A stretch of 43,974 bases of DNA from Candidatus Sulfotelmatobacter sp. (GTDB lineage: Bacteria > Acidobacteriota > Terriglobia > Terriglobales > Acidobacteriaceae), in the NCBI GenBank assembly GCA_030041215.1, contig JASHOH010000229.1, positions 1 through 43,974 of the forward strand. Direction: 5' to 3'. The notes under the pieces are model-generated. The model ran no database searches. It saw nothing but the letters and a program-made list of their open reading frames with translations, and was not told where the DNA came from. Of this stretch, positions 32,383 to 40,570 are shown piece by piece (position 1 is the stretch's first letter; the number at the start of each line of letters is the position of its first letter). A program made the position numbers and the translations under genes.

Positions 32383-33621
32383 ATGAGTACGGCAACTCCA
32401 TTTCCGTGGCCAGCAGTTCCGTCGCGAGACGATTCCCGCAGTGAATTTCGCGCCGTTTTTGAACATGCTCCCATTGCGGTAGCACGCTGCAACTCGCAAG
32501 GTTCCATCGTGGAAATGAATCCGGCTTTCGAGGAGATTTTTGGGCTGGAAGGGATTAATCGGAGAGCGTTGCCGATCGGCGAGCTGGCTGGGGCGGAATG
32601 CGCTGAGATGCTCGAATCCGGTATGCGTTCTGTTTTGGATTGCGAAAGAGACTGGATCGAGGTCGAGACGCGTAGTTCGGTGCGCCCCAGTGAAAAAATC
32701 AAATGGAAAGCGTGGCGGGAACCCGGAAGCCGCAGTGCGGGCGATCATGCACTGCTCATGGCGGAGCGGGTGAGCAGCGCGGATGTTGTATGGGTAAAGA
32801 ATCAGCTTCAATCTGAACGGTGGCAGGCCATCGGCCGACTAGCTGGGGGCGTGGTGCATGATTTTAATAACCTGCTCACTGGCATCACGCTGTACTGCGA
32901 TCTGTTGCTGTTGAGCCTGGATGGACGTGACCGCCGACGCCGGTATACGAGCGAAATCCGCTCCGCGGTAGCGCAAGCCACGGCGCTGGTGGGACAGTTG
33001 CTCGTGTTCGCCAGTCCAAAGACGACTCCCGTTCGTCCCCTGAATCTGAATGAAATTGCCAGTTCCATGTGCGAACTGCTAACGCGTCTGCTCGGCGAGA
33101 ACATTCAGCTCCATCTCGATCTTGGCTCCGATCTGGGGCAGGTAAAGATCGACGCACCCCAGGCTCAGCAGGTGCTGCTCAATTTAGTTCTCAATGCACG
33201 CGATGCGTTGCCAAACGGTGGACGCATCATCATCGAAACGAGCGCCTGCAAATTTCAGCCACTCACGAAGGAAGCGCGCGGCAATTCCACCGCGTTTGCC
33301 TGCGTCATGCTGGCCGTCACCGATAACGGTGTCGGAATGTCGGCCGAAACGCGCCAGCGGCTGTTTGAGCCATTTTTCACAACCAAGAATTCCGGTCAGG
33401 GAACGGGGCTCGGATTAACCACGGTCCGCAGCATAGTTACCGCGCATCACGGGTTGATCCACTTCGACAGTGCGCCGGGGCAGGGAACGCGCGTTATGGT
33501 TCTCTTCCCCCGGGCGCTGCCGGAAGCGCCGGTCCAGCTTCCCTCGAGTTCAGCAATTTCCAGCTCTGCAATATTGAAGATAAATCCATTTCAAGAAGAG
33601 AAGAAGGAAACACAATTATGA
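32383..33621 (+). CDS. Soluble PAS-domain sensor histidine kinase
   Basis: A 412-residue cytosolic kinase from ATG 32383; a GTG at 32338 is less likely. There are no membrane helices. A PAS domain (about 20-130) precedes a HisKA domain with the phospho-His at about 159 in GGVVHDFNNLLTGI, the HDFNN class often seen in hybrid or NtrB-like kinases. The HATPase domain is complete (VLLNLVLNARDALPNGG, VTDNGVGMS, GQGTGLGLTTVRSI). The stop overlaps the regulator start (ATGA), so the pair is coupled. It probably senses an intracellular cue. Confidence 0.93.
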   Translation: MSTATPFPWPAVPSRDDSRSEFRAVFEHAPIAVARCNSQGSIVEMNPAFEEIFGLEGINRRALPIGELAGAECAEMLESGMRSVLDCERDWIEVETRSSVRPSEKIKWKAWREPGSRSAGDHALLMAERVSSADVVWVKNQLQSERWQAIGRLAGGVVHDFNNLLTGITLYCDLLLLSLDGRDRRRRYTSEIRSAVAQATALVGQLLVFASPKTTPVRPLNLNEIASSMCELLTRLLGENIQLHLDLGSDLGQVKIDAPQAQQVLLNLVLNARDALPNGGRIIIETSACKFQPLTKEARGNSTAFACVMLAVTDNGVGMSAETRQRLFEPFFTTKNSGQGTGLGLTTVRSIVTAHHGLIHFDSAPGQGTRVMVLFPRALPEAPVQLPSSSAISSSAILKINPFQEEKKETQL

Positions 33622-35039
33622 CGTCCGCCGCTGTAAGCCACTCCGTCGCTGTTGCTCCCCAGATGATGGGCGCCAACTTTCTGAACCTGCTTATTGTCGA
33701 CGACGAGCGTTCGATTCGCGACGCTTGCCGCGAGGTGGCTCTTTCTCTGGGATTCGTCACTCACGTTGCCGATTCCGCGGAGCATGCCTATCGCCTGCTC
33801 CAGACTCAAAACATCGATGCGGTCTTGCTCGATCTCCGCCTGCCCGGAGCGAGCGGGCTGGAAGCTTTGCGGCACATCAAATCGCAGCGCCCCGAAGCGC
33901 TGGTCGTTGTCGTGACCGGCTATGGAACCGTGCAATCGGCGGTGCAGGCAATGAAAAACGGCGCTTACGAATACGTAACTAAGCCTTTCAGCATCGATGA
34001 ATTGAAGCTGCTGTTGGAGCGCGTCGCGAACCACCTCAAGCTCAAGAGCGAGAACCGCATGTTGCGCGAGAAGCTGAAGTCGAAACAGGGCTATGGCGGC
34101 ATCGTGGGCCGCGCTCCCGAAATGGAAAAGCTCTATCGAATTATCGCCAAGGCAGCCAACAGCACTCATCCCGTGCTAATTCTTGGCGAAAGCGGCACGG
34201 GCAAGGAACTGGTTGCCCGCTCCATCCATTATTCCGGCCCATTCCACGATAAGCCGTTCATTCCGGTCGATTGCGGCTCGCTGGTGCCGTCGCTCATCGA
34301 GAGCGAGTTATTTGGCTATGTCAAAGGCGCGTTCACTGGTGCGAATCAGGCCAAAGATGGTTTGCTTGCCATGGCAGAAGGCGGAACGGTCTTTCTCGAT
34401 GAAGTGGGCGAATTGCCCATCGATTTGCAGGCGAAACTTTTGCGCGCTATTCAGGAGAAGGAAATCCGCCCCGTCGGCAGCACGCGGCGCATTCCCATCA
34501 ATCTCCGCATTCTGGCCGCAACCAACCGCGCGCTCGAGCAGGCAGTGACGGAAGGCTCGTTCCGCCGCGATTTGTATTTCCGCCTGAACGTGCTCAGCCT
34601 ACGAATTCCAGCTCTGCGCGAGCGCCGCGAGGACATTCCTCTGTTGATCACACACTTTATGGAGCGAGCAGCGCGCGCTTCGGGTCAGGAAAAGATTCTT
34701 TCTGACGAGGCCATCAAAGTACTGCTGGCCTATGATTGGCCGGGGAATGTCCGCGAGCTGGAAAACTGCCTGGAACGCACCTGTGCTTTCACCAGCGGGC
34801 CAGTCATAAATGTCGCCGATCTTCCGCCGGCTATTGCTGGAGCGCAGAGTGCGGTTCCCGGCAACGGCCATGGAAACGGGCGCCCCAAGATCGTTCCCAT
34901 GGCAGAGCTGGAAAGGCAGACGATTCTCAATACCATTGCCGAACTCAATGGTGACAAGCTGCAAGCGGCCCGTTTGCTCGGCATCGGGAAAACTACGCTG
35001 TATCGCAAGCTGAAAGATTACGCGGCTCAAAGCGTGTAG
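33618..35039 (+). CDS. Sigma-54-dependent response regulator (NtrC family), second copy
   Basis: A 473-residue activator. The receiver domain (about 22-140) has the VDDE acidic pocket and phospho-Asp72 (LLDLRLPGASG). The AAA+ domain has Walker A GESGTGKE (190-197), GAFTGA (237-242), and the R-finger region in FRRDLYFRLNV. The C-terminal Fis HTH is LQAARLLGIGKTTLYRKLK. An extra 20 N-terminal residues precede the receiver. It differs from the first regulator in linker and HTH, so the two probably control different promoters. A sigma-54 site occurs 210 bp downstream of its stop. Confidence 0.95.
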   Translation: MTSAAVSHSVAVAPQMMGANFLNLLIVDDERSIRDACREVALSLGFVTHVADSAEHAYRLLQTQNIDAVLLDLRLPGASGLEALRHIKSQRPEALVVVVTGYGTVQSAVQAMKNGAYEYVTKPFSIDELKLLLERVANHLKLKSENRMLREKLKSKQGYGGIVGRAPEMEKLYRIIAKAANSTHPVLILGESGTGKELVARSIHYSGPFHDKPFIPVDCGSLVPSLIESELFGYVKGAFTGANQAKDGLLAMAEGGTVFLDEVGELPIDLQAKLLRAIQEKEIRPVGSTRRIPINLRILAATNRALEQAVTEGSFRRDLYFRLNVLSLRIPALRERREDIPLLITHFMERAARASGQEKILSDEAIKVLLAYDWPGNVRELENCLERTCAFTSGPVINVADLPPAIAGAQSAVPGNGHGNGRPKIVPMAELERQTILNTIAELNGDKLQAARLLGIGKTTLYRKLKDYAAQSV

Positions 35040-35072
35040 GGGTCATTCGGGCGCTTGCGCTCCCTGAGGCCA

Positions 35073-35115
35073 GGCTCCATCGGCGCATGCTCTCGCTCAG
35101 AGCACGAATGGAGCC
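35073..35115. terminator. Two-tier hairpin downstream of the regulator gene
   Basis: GGCTCCAT (35073-35080) pairs with ATGGAGCC (35108-35115), and inside it TGCTCT (35088-35093) pairs with AGAGCA (35099-35104). There is no T tract, so it may be a transcript-end stabiliser or a repeat rather than a simple terminator. Confidence 0.4.
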
Positions 35116-35250
35116 GGCCCAGCAAGCTAAGTGGGCTAACCGAAGATGAACAGTCCCGTCATAGAACGAGTTCAGGGTTATCCGTTTCATGTCGGGAGTC
35201 GCCGGTTTCTTGGCTCAGGCTAAAGCCTGTATTTTCAGTCACACGATCCT

Positions 35251-35265
35251 TGGCGACCAGGTTGC
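35251..35265 (+). promoter_or_regulatory. Sigma-54 (-24/-12) promoter match
   Basis: TGGCGACCAGGTTGC has the invariant GG and GC at the correct 10-bp separation, preceded by T and followed by T, close to the consensus TGGCACG-N4-TTGC. It points at the gene starting at 35278, and the upstream gene encodes a sigma-54 activator. Confidence 0.6.
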
Positions 35266-35277
35266 TATGAAAACTAC

Positions 35278-35763
35278 ATGATCTTACTCATAACCCCTTC
35301 GGCGCGGGGTCAGGAATGCGCTGGCATGCTGAAAGAGGCAACCGGGGAAGACACTCGGTGGGTGGAAGATTTGCCCCAGGGGCTTTCCCGGTTGCGCGAG
35401 CAAGTTTACTCGGCCGTGGTGCTCGATCAGTTTTTGCTGGAGAATGAACCCAGCGAAAGCGATCAGTTGCTTGAACATCTGGGCACGGCCTATCCCGTCT
35501 ATGTCAACTTTGCAATTAGCGGCAAGCAGCGGCTGTTGCGCGAGGTGCGCTCGGCCCTGCATCGGCGCAGACGGGAAGAGGAACAGGCGCGGCTTTCAGT
35601 GGAGCAACAGATCCGTAGCGAAATGTGTGAGTCGCTGACGGCCTTGCTGCTATCCTGCGAACTAGTCATGGCTGTGCCACAAGTCCCGCCGCCGGCTGCG
35701 GAAAAAATTCGCATCATCGACGACCTTGCCCGCGGCATGCGGGCGCGGCTGGGGGCAGGGTGA
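35278..35763 (+). CDS. Degenerate receiver protein with HisKA-like C-terminus
   Basis: A 161-residue protein. Residues about 1-100 follow a receiver-like pattern with Asp50 at the end of a beta strand (SAVVLDQ). The acidic pair after strand 1 is lost (LLITPSA), so phosphorylation is doubtful. Residues about 105-160 form a long helix pair (EQQIRSEMCESLTALLLSCE) resembling a kinase dimerisation domain, but without the phospho-His. It may bind a kinase or regulator partner rather than signal by itself. A sigma-54 promoter ends about 13 bp before the ATG, which would place transcription start at or next to the start codon; no ribosome site is seen, so the transcript may be leaderless or translation may begin further in. 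Confidence 0.65.
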   Translation: MILLITPSARGQECAGMLKEATGEDTRWVEDLPQGLSRLREQVYSAVVLDQFLLENEPSESDQLLEHLGTAYPVYVNFAISGKQRLLREVRSALHRRRREEEQARLSVEQQIRSEMCESLTALLLSCELVMAVPQVPPPAAEKIRIIDDLARGMRARLGAG

Positions 35764-35968
35764 AACTCCTGACGCCCTAGGGGACTGGCAGCGCGATGGT
35801 GCCTCCTGCACCGTGTGGGCCTTTCTGTCGGTGGTGCGCCCCCTCCGAGCCCTGAGTGGTGTTCTTCCACTCAAATTTAATCTGCACAACGGAACCCCAT
35901 CCGCATTAAAATGAGCCAACGTTGGGTGATGCCACTCTAATGGCGGCGACCCGCTCCCGGAGGTTCTG

Positions 35969-37087
35969 TTGCACGTTCTGGTCACGACCGATACGCTCTC
36001 GAGTTCATGGACCTACACCCGTGAGCTGGTCACAGGGTTGGTCAGCCGCGGCTTGCGCGTGACCCTGGTCAGCTTCGGCGAGATCCCATTACCTGACCAG
36101 ACAGCGTGGATGGATCTTCTGCACGGCCTTGAATACCGGCCTACTGCGTTCCGCTTGGAGTGGATGGACGGCGCACCCAGCGACCTCGCAGAATCATCGG
36201 ACTTTCTTGTTAACCTCATCCGCGAAGTCGACCCCGATCTGCTGCATCTGCATCAGTTCTGCCATGGTGACCTGAAAGTGGAAGTGCCTCGCGTGATCAC
36301 GGCACACGGCGATCTCATCAGCTGGACACAGGCGGTGCAGGGCCGTACCCCGCGCCCCAGCCGCTGGTTGCAGTGGTATCGCGAAACCGTGATTCGAGGC
36401 ATTGCCGGAGCCGACGTCGTGGTTGCGCCGTCTGCCTGTATGCTCGACACGGTTATCTCGACCTACCGCCGGCCGCGTCGCGCAACCATTATTTATCCGG
36501 GGCGGAATCCCATATTCTTTAACCCGTACGTGAGCAAAGATGATTCGGTACTGGCTGTTGGACGCCTGGTAGATGCCGGCAAGCAGGTTTCGTTGCTGAC
36601 GCAACACGCGCACCCGTTTCCGGTGTGCATTGTTGGGGCGGAGCAGACGCTGCCTGTACTGCGCATTCCCATCCGCGCCGACGTGCAGGTTGCGACCGAA
36701 AAGAGTCGCGTTGCCATTCGCGGGCCGCAGACGGAAGCGCAATTACGCGCTCTCTACAGCCGCGCTGCCATTTACGCGGCCACTGCCCGCTACGAACCGC
36801 TGGGCATCGCGCCCCTGGAAGCGGCATTTTCGCGCTGCGCAATCGTTGCCAATGACATCCCGAATTTTCGCGAGATGTGGGGCGATGCTGCGCTTTACTT
36901 CCGCACCAACGATGGCGGGAGCCTGGCCGAAAATCTGCGCCGTCTCGATGCCGATCGCGGACTCCGCCAGGCCTACGCCGATCGCGCTTACGCGCGTGCC
37001 CGCCAGCGCTTCACCGCGAAACGCATGATCGATGACTATATCGATCTCTATCGGGGTCTGGTTCCCAAAGGCTGCCTGGCAGCCTGA
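35969..37087 (+). CDS. Glycosyltransferase family 4 protein
   Basis: A 372-residue GT-B-fold retaining glycosyltransferase. The TTG start has GGAGG at 5-nt spacing. The N-domain opens HVLVTTDTLSSSWTYTRELV, the usual donor/acceptor groove. The C-domain has YEPLGIAPLEAAFSRCAIVAND, carrying the E-x7-E motif of the GT4 family. No membrane segment is seen. Sugar donor and acceptor are unknown; it may build an exopolysaccharide, but no other polysaccharide genes are adjacent. The gap before it (35764-35968) shows nothing of note. Confidence 0.88.
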   Translation: MHVLVTTDTLSSSWTYTRELVTGLVSRGLRVTLVSFGEIPLPDQTAWMDLLHGLEYRPTAFRLEWMDGAPSDLAESSDFLVNLIREVDPDLLHLHQFCHGDLKVEVPRVITAHGDLISWTQAVQGRTPRPSRWLQWYRETVIRGIAGADVVVAPSACMLDTVISTYRRPRRATIIYPGRNPIFFNPYVSKDDSVLAVGRLVDAGKQVSLLTQHAHPFPVCIVGAEQTLPVLRIPIRADVQVATEKSRVAIRGPQTEAQLRALYSRAAIYAATARYEPLGIAPLEAAFSRCAIVANDIPNFREMWGDAALYFRTNDGGSLAENLRRLDADRGLRQAYADRAYARARQRFTAKRMIDDYIDLYRGLVPKGCLAA

Positions 37088-37618
37088 GTTTTTTCGCGTT
37101 CTCCGCGGCAGTTCTTAGCGTTGTCTGCGGTTTGAGATTTGGACTTTCAACCGTTGCCTGACCTACCTCACGCAGCTTTCTGACGCGATCTGCCGATTCG
37201 CTCCGAGTTTTACTATCTGGTTACTTCCCCTCCCCCTATGTCCTCGTTTAGTTTCATCGAGTTAGGGAGTTTAGGGGGCTGGCCCAGCCTTTCCGAATAA
37301 TATTACTCCCGCGGCTGCCCCGGCCCTTCGGCTCCCCCTTCCTTGCGTTCGGGGTCGCTTAGGGCAGGCTCTTGTCTCTGCGCTCTTTGCAGAGACAGGG
37401 CGGGGTAGTTGACTTTTGTGCTGTCTCGCTGTCGTGAGTCAAGATCAAATTGCCCACCCTCCCGCAAAAGGCGCGGGAGGGGTGGGGCAACCCGGCACTC
37501 TGCCGCCCACCCTTCGAAAACCGCGAAGGGTGGAGCACCCTCAGTTGTGAGAGTGCCCGCTAAGACGCCCGAAAGGTTGGGCCAGCCGGCCCAGCCCCGG
37601 CCCCTTCGGGTGCCTTGC
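37088..37618. other. Repeat-rich intergenic region
   Basis: No gene is supported. It carries a perfect 9-bp hairpin (TGTCTCTGC 37373-37381 / GCAGAGACA 37389-37397). Two hairpins of the CCCACCC...GTGGGGCA family follow, at 37453-37486 (CCCACCCTCCCGC with GCGGGAGG-GGTGGG) and 37506-37533 (CCCACCCTTCG with CGAAGGGTGG). A small TGGGCC/GGCCCA stem is near 37578-37593. The second and third resemble the repeat inside thiE. Confidence 0.65.
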
Positions 37619-38182
37619 TTAGTAGTTCGGTACGCCGATCGCGGCGTTGAGAACCGTGCGGTGGCGAACTTCATCCACCAGCACGTTCGCACCAAAGTTC
37701 AGCACCGCTTTGGTCAGGATGTTCGACGCCAGCGTGCCATAAGCAAGGACGGCGCCGTTTTCCCGGTCCCGGGCCAGCCGCAGAATGTCCTTTTCGCTGC
37801 GCAGATGCCCGAAATCGTATTTTTTCTCTGGCCCTTTGGGCTCAACCCCCAGCGACTTCAGCACCCCGCTGATTCCATCGCGGTGATACTTGTGGTCACT
37901 TTGGAAGGCGACCGCAACCTTGAATACGCCCGGCGACAACAGTTTGCTCTCGGCTCCGGCCTGGTAAGCGGCGACGGCTTCGTGCTCAAGATAGAGCGCG
38001 GCCGTCAGAATGCCCACGTCGCCCTGCAGAGATTGCCCATAAAGCTCCTTCGTTTTGCCGGTTAGCAGGAAAAGGATGGCTCCGGCACTCGCCGTGCCCG
38101 CGAAACGGAGCCACTCTCGGCGCAAGTTTTTCTCCGCGAGAAGGGGCTCCATTAAGTTCACTTCCGGTTTTTCTGCCTTCAT
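37619..38182 (-). CDS. Ferritin-like domain protein with Tat-like leader (paralogue 2)
   Basis: A 187-residue ferritin-like (four-helix bundle) protein. ATG 38182 follows AGGAGG. The N-terminus carries RREWLRFAGTASAGAILFLL, a Tat-like signal or anchor. Helices show YLEHEAVAAY, SDHKYHRDG, and VDEVRHRTVLN, the Glu/His pattern of the ferritin-like (DUF4439-like or Ferritin_2) group. The bridging carboxylates for metal are only partly identifiable, so ferroxidase activity is not certain. It lies 21 bp downstream of a close paralogue and after an outer-membrane protein gene. Confidence 0.82.
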   Translation of the reverse strand: MKAEKPEVNLMEPLLAEKNLRREWLRFAGTASAGAILFLLTGKTKELYGQSLQGDVGILTAALYLEHEAVAAYQAGAESKLLSPGVFKVAVAFQSDHKYHRDGISGVLKSLGVEPKGPEKKYDFGHLRSEKDILRLARDRENGAVLAYGTLASNILTKAVLNFGANVLVDEVRHRTVLNAAIGVPNY

Positions 38183-38203
38183 GAACTGTTCCTCCTTCCG
38201 CCT

Positions 38204-38758
38204 TCAGTACTTCAGCCGCTCGGTCACATCCATGCCGAGCAGCTGTTTGAAGACGGTGTTGTGGCGCACTTCGTCCTCAAGGATGGGAACCGCGGCGTTC
38301 AGGATCTCGCGGTTCTCGAGCTTGCCGGCATTGGCCAGATATGCGCCCATGGCACCATCTTCCAGGCTTTGGGCCAGTTTGACGATGTCCGTTGCCGACG
38401 TGATCGCGCCGAAGTCGTAGCTCGTCTTGGGCGCGACAGGCGCGCCGCCGAAACGCTTAATGAAGCTGGTCAGTGCGTCGCGGTGGCGTTTGTGGTCGTT
38501 TTGAAAGCTGACGGCCAGTTTGAGCTGGTCCGCGTTCAGCAATTTGCTCTTGGCGCCAGCGTCGTAGGCGGCAATGGCCTGATGCTCCAGTCCCAAGGCC
38601 ACATTCAGAATTGCCAGGTCGCCCGCAAACCGGACTTCTTTGGCGGCCGCAGGCGTGACCGAAGCCACAACTCCCGCCGCCACCGAAAGTCCGCCTGCCC
38701 GCAGAACCTGCCTTCGCGAGATCGCCTCCGGATTTGCTCTGTCATTTTTCCTGGACAT
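38204..38758 (-). CDS. Ferritin-like domain protein with Tat signal (paralogue 1)
   Basis: A 184-residue protein. GGAGG upstream of ATG 38758 supports the start. The Tat signal SRRQVLRAGGLSVAAGVVAS (about 14-33) ends in an Ala-rich cleavage site, so the protein is exported folded. The mature part has LGLEHQAIAAYDAG, NDHKRHRDALTSF and LEDEVRHNTVFKQ, matching the next gene at the same positions. The common ancestry is clear from the parallel helices and lengths. Placement downstream of a porin-like gene suggests an exported iron-binding or peroxide-protection role. Confidence 0.85.
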   Translation of the reverse strand: MSRKNDRANPEAISRRQVLRAGGLSVAAGVVASVTPAAAKEVRFAGDLAILNVALGLEHQAIAAYDAGAKSKLLNADQLKLAVSFQNDHKRHRDALTSFIKRFGGAPVAPKTSYDFGAITSATDIVKLAQSLEDGAMGAYLANAGKLENREILNAAVPILEDEVRHNTVFKQLLGMDVTERLKY

Positions 38759-38776
38759 GTTTCCGCCTCCGGTTTC

Positions 38777-39925
38777 TTACCAGTGTAAGCCCTGCTTGAA
38801 AGCAAACGTGTTGAAGGTGGCGTCCTTGCCTTCCACCTGGTTGTGGCGGAAGTCACCTCCGAGCGACAGTCTGGGCGTGATCCGAATCTCAACGCCGCCG
38901 CCAAACTGGCCGCCGAAGAGCAGATTGCCCTGGCCATGCGGCACGCCACGCGCAGCCAGTTCCGGCGCTGTGGGGGCGAGGCCGCCGATCTGCGAGCCTT
39001 GCAGGATTGAATTAAGGGTAGCGCCAAGGGTCGAAGTTCCCACTGGCAGGCTTGCCAGCGACCCGAGGGCAGTCGCCGCGTTGAAGGTTTTGATGTTGTT
39101 GTCCGAGCCAATCCACACGTACGTGCCAAGACCGACCACGCCGTAGGGGCGGAACCTGCCCATCTTGGTTAGTGCGTACTTCAGTTCAAACGGCGCTACC
39201 GTGAGTACCCTCGCGCGCTCTTCCACTGTACTCGTGACGGGCAGCGGAGTGGTGAGGTAGCCGGTAACGCTAGGGAGCGGCTCCAACCCGGCACTGACGA
39301 GGTAGTTGTTGAGGGCTGTATTCACCAGCACGTTGACGCCAGATGTTGTCTGCTGCGTCGTCACCGACCGTTGCAGGCCGATCATGATTTCGTAGGAGAG
39401 TTTGCCTCCAGGAACATTCCTCCAGGGCAAATCGATGAAGCCGCCCGTGGCAAAGCCGGTGTCATCCTTGTACGGGAAGGTGCCGCCGCCCGCAAAGAAA
39501 CCAAGCTCGGCGCCTATCTGGCCAATGTCGGGCAGCAGTTCCCGCGGCGCCGTGTAGCCGGAAGACTGCGCCGGCGGTGCCGGAGACGGCGCGGGCGAAG
39601 GTGTCGGCGAACCACCGGGAGGCGAAAAGCCGACGCTCGTATTGGGCAGGATGGGGCTTGTCGAAGCGACCAGTTCCTGCCTCGCCTCGAGTTTCTCCAC
39701 CAGTGCGGTAAGCTTGTTGATCTCCTGCTGCTGGGCGTCAATGCGGGCCTGCAGCGCGGAAATTGATGGTGCGATATTTGCCGCCGGCCTGGAAACAGCC
39801 GGAGCATCGGTGTTGGCAGCGACTTGTACGGGCCCCGCAGCCTGCCCAAAGGCAGATGGGCCAATAACAGCGATCACGAGCAACAGCGCGCCCGCGGTCA
39901 GAGACCTTTCCATTTCTCTACTCAT
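38777..39925 (-). CDS. Outer-membrane beta-barrel protein with coiled-coil N-terminus
   Basis: A 382-residue exported protein. AAAGGAGG precedes a GTG-ATG pair; ATG 39925 is chosen, but GTG 39928 has good spacing as well. A signal peptide ends near residue 30. A coiled-coil (about 50-85, ISALQARIDAQQQEINKL) and a Pro/Ser linker precede a beta-barrel of about 250 residues with amphipathic strands ending in a C-terminal aromatic (GLHW). The coiled-coil suggests attachment to the cell wall. It heads the operon with two ferritin-like genes; the cargo is unknown. Confidence 0.8.
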   Translation of the reverse strand: MSREMERSLTAGALLLVIAVIGPSAFGQAAGPVQVAANTDAPAVSRPAANIAPSISALQARIDAQQQEINKLTALVEKLEARQELVASTSPILPNTSVGFSPPGGSPTPSPAPSPAPPAQSSGYTAPRELLPDIGQIGAELGFFAGGGTFPYKDDTGFATGGFIDLPWRNVPGGKLSYEIMIGLQRSVTTQQTTSGVNVLVNTALNNYLVSAGLEPLPSVTGYLTTPLPVTSTVEERARVLTVAPFELKYALTKMGRFRPYGVVGLGTYVWIGSDNNIKTFNAATALGSLASLPVGTSTLGATLNSILQGSQIGGLAPTAPELAARGVPHGQGNLLFGGQFGGGVEIRITPRLSLGGDFRHNQVEGKDATFNTFAFKQGLHW

Positions 39926-40049
39926 CACTATTTCCTCCTTTGTGATTTATTCACGACAATGTCTTGAAGGATCACAGGCGACTCGCGATATCCAGTCAGC
40001 TGCTGGCCGCTGTCCCTCAGGTCTGGCTCCGGCGCCGGACACTGGCAGC

Positions 40050-40330
40050 TTAGGAAGAACCAGGCACGTTTGTCACTGAACCGTCAGAGTAATCTGAACC
40101 TGATGGGAAAAGAGAGTTCGGTCCCGACGTGGTTGCAGTGATTGTCAACTCGACTCGTTCCCGCGGGGTCCCCGGATTATGGTTTCCGCTGCCGCCGCAC
40201 ACTGGCAGCCAAGGTATCGTCAGAGTCAGAGCCAAAGATCAGGATCACGACTGCTCCCCGCGTCCTCTTCTGAATGCGTCCCATCGTCACGGATCCCAGA
40301 AAGCTGAGCAACAGCACGGCATAGAACAGT
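40050..40330 (-). pseudogene. Frameshifted C-terminal remnant of an Ig-repeat surface protein
   Basis: On the minus strand one frame reads LLLSFLGSVTMGRIQKRTRG and then AVVILIFG. After a shift near 40230 another frame continues ALTLTIPWLPVCGGSGNHNPG and TPRERVELTITATTSG to a stop. Joined, these match the sorting/anchor tail common to large acidobacterial Ig-like repeat proteins (hydrophobic segment, Arg-rich stretch, CGG, NPGTP, then TVTATSG). Only the tail is present and it is out of frame, so it is probably a relic. Confidence 0.5.
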
Positions 40331-40414
40331 CGGAAACAACATGCAGTCTTCGCAGCCGCCTCCTCAACGCGATTCGGATAATTGGCAATAATCGAGCAGC
40401 GTTTCTATACTGTC

Positions 40415-40430
40415 AGTGATTTACATCACA
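40415..40430. promoter_or_regulatory. Crp/Fnr-type binding site candidate
   Basis: AGTGATTTACATCACA differs from the dyad TGTGA-N6-TCACA only at the first base. It lies 141 bp before purQ and about 490 bp before the porin operon on the other strand. No Crp/Fnr-family gene is in the window. Confidence 0.45.
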
Positions 40431-40570
40431 ACTTACGCTGACCGACTTGCCCCGGACGCTACCAAACCTGAGGCTGCCTCCCGGCCATATCTCCTCCTAT
40501 AGGCTCAAATCGATTGCGCAGCGGGAAGGCAGTGCTAAACTGAGTTATCCCACACCAACAAAGGCAGACA

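Larger units (their letters stand above)
39926..40570. other. Intergenic region between porin operon and purQ
   Basis: It contains a decayed gene tail (40050-40330, minus strand), a Crp/Fnr-type dyad (40415-40430), and a 15-bp direct repeat (40035-40049 and 40195-40209, one mismatch, sharing ACACTGGCAGC). No intact gene is supported. Confidence 0.55.
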
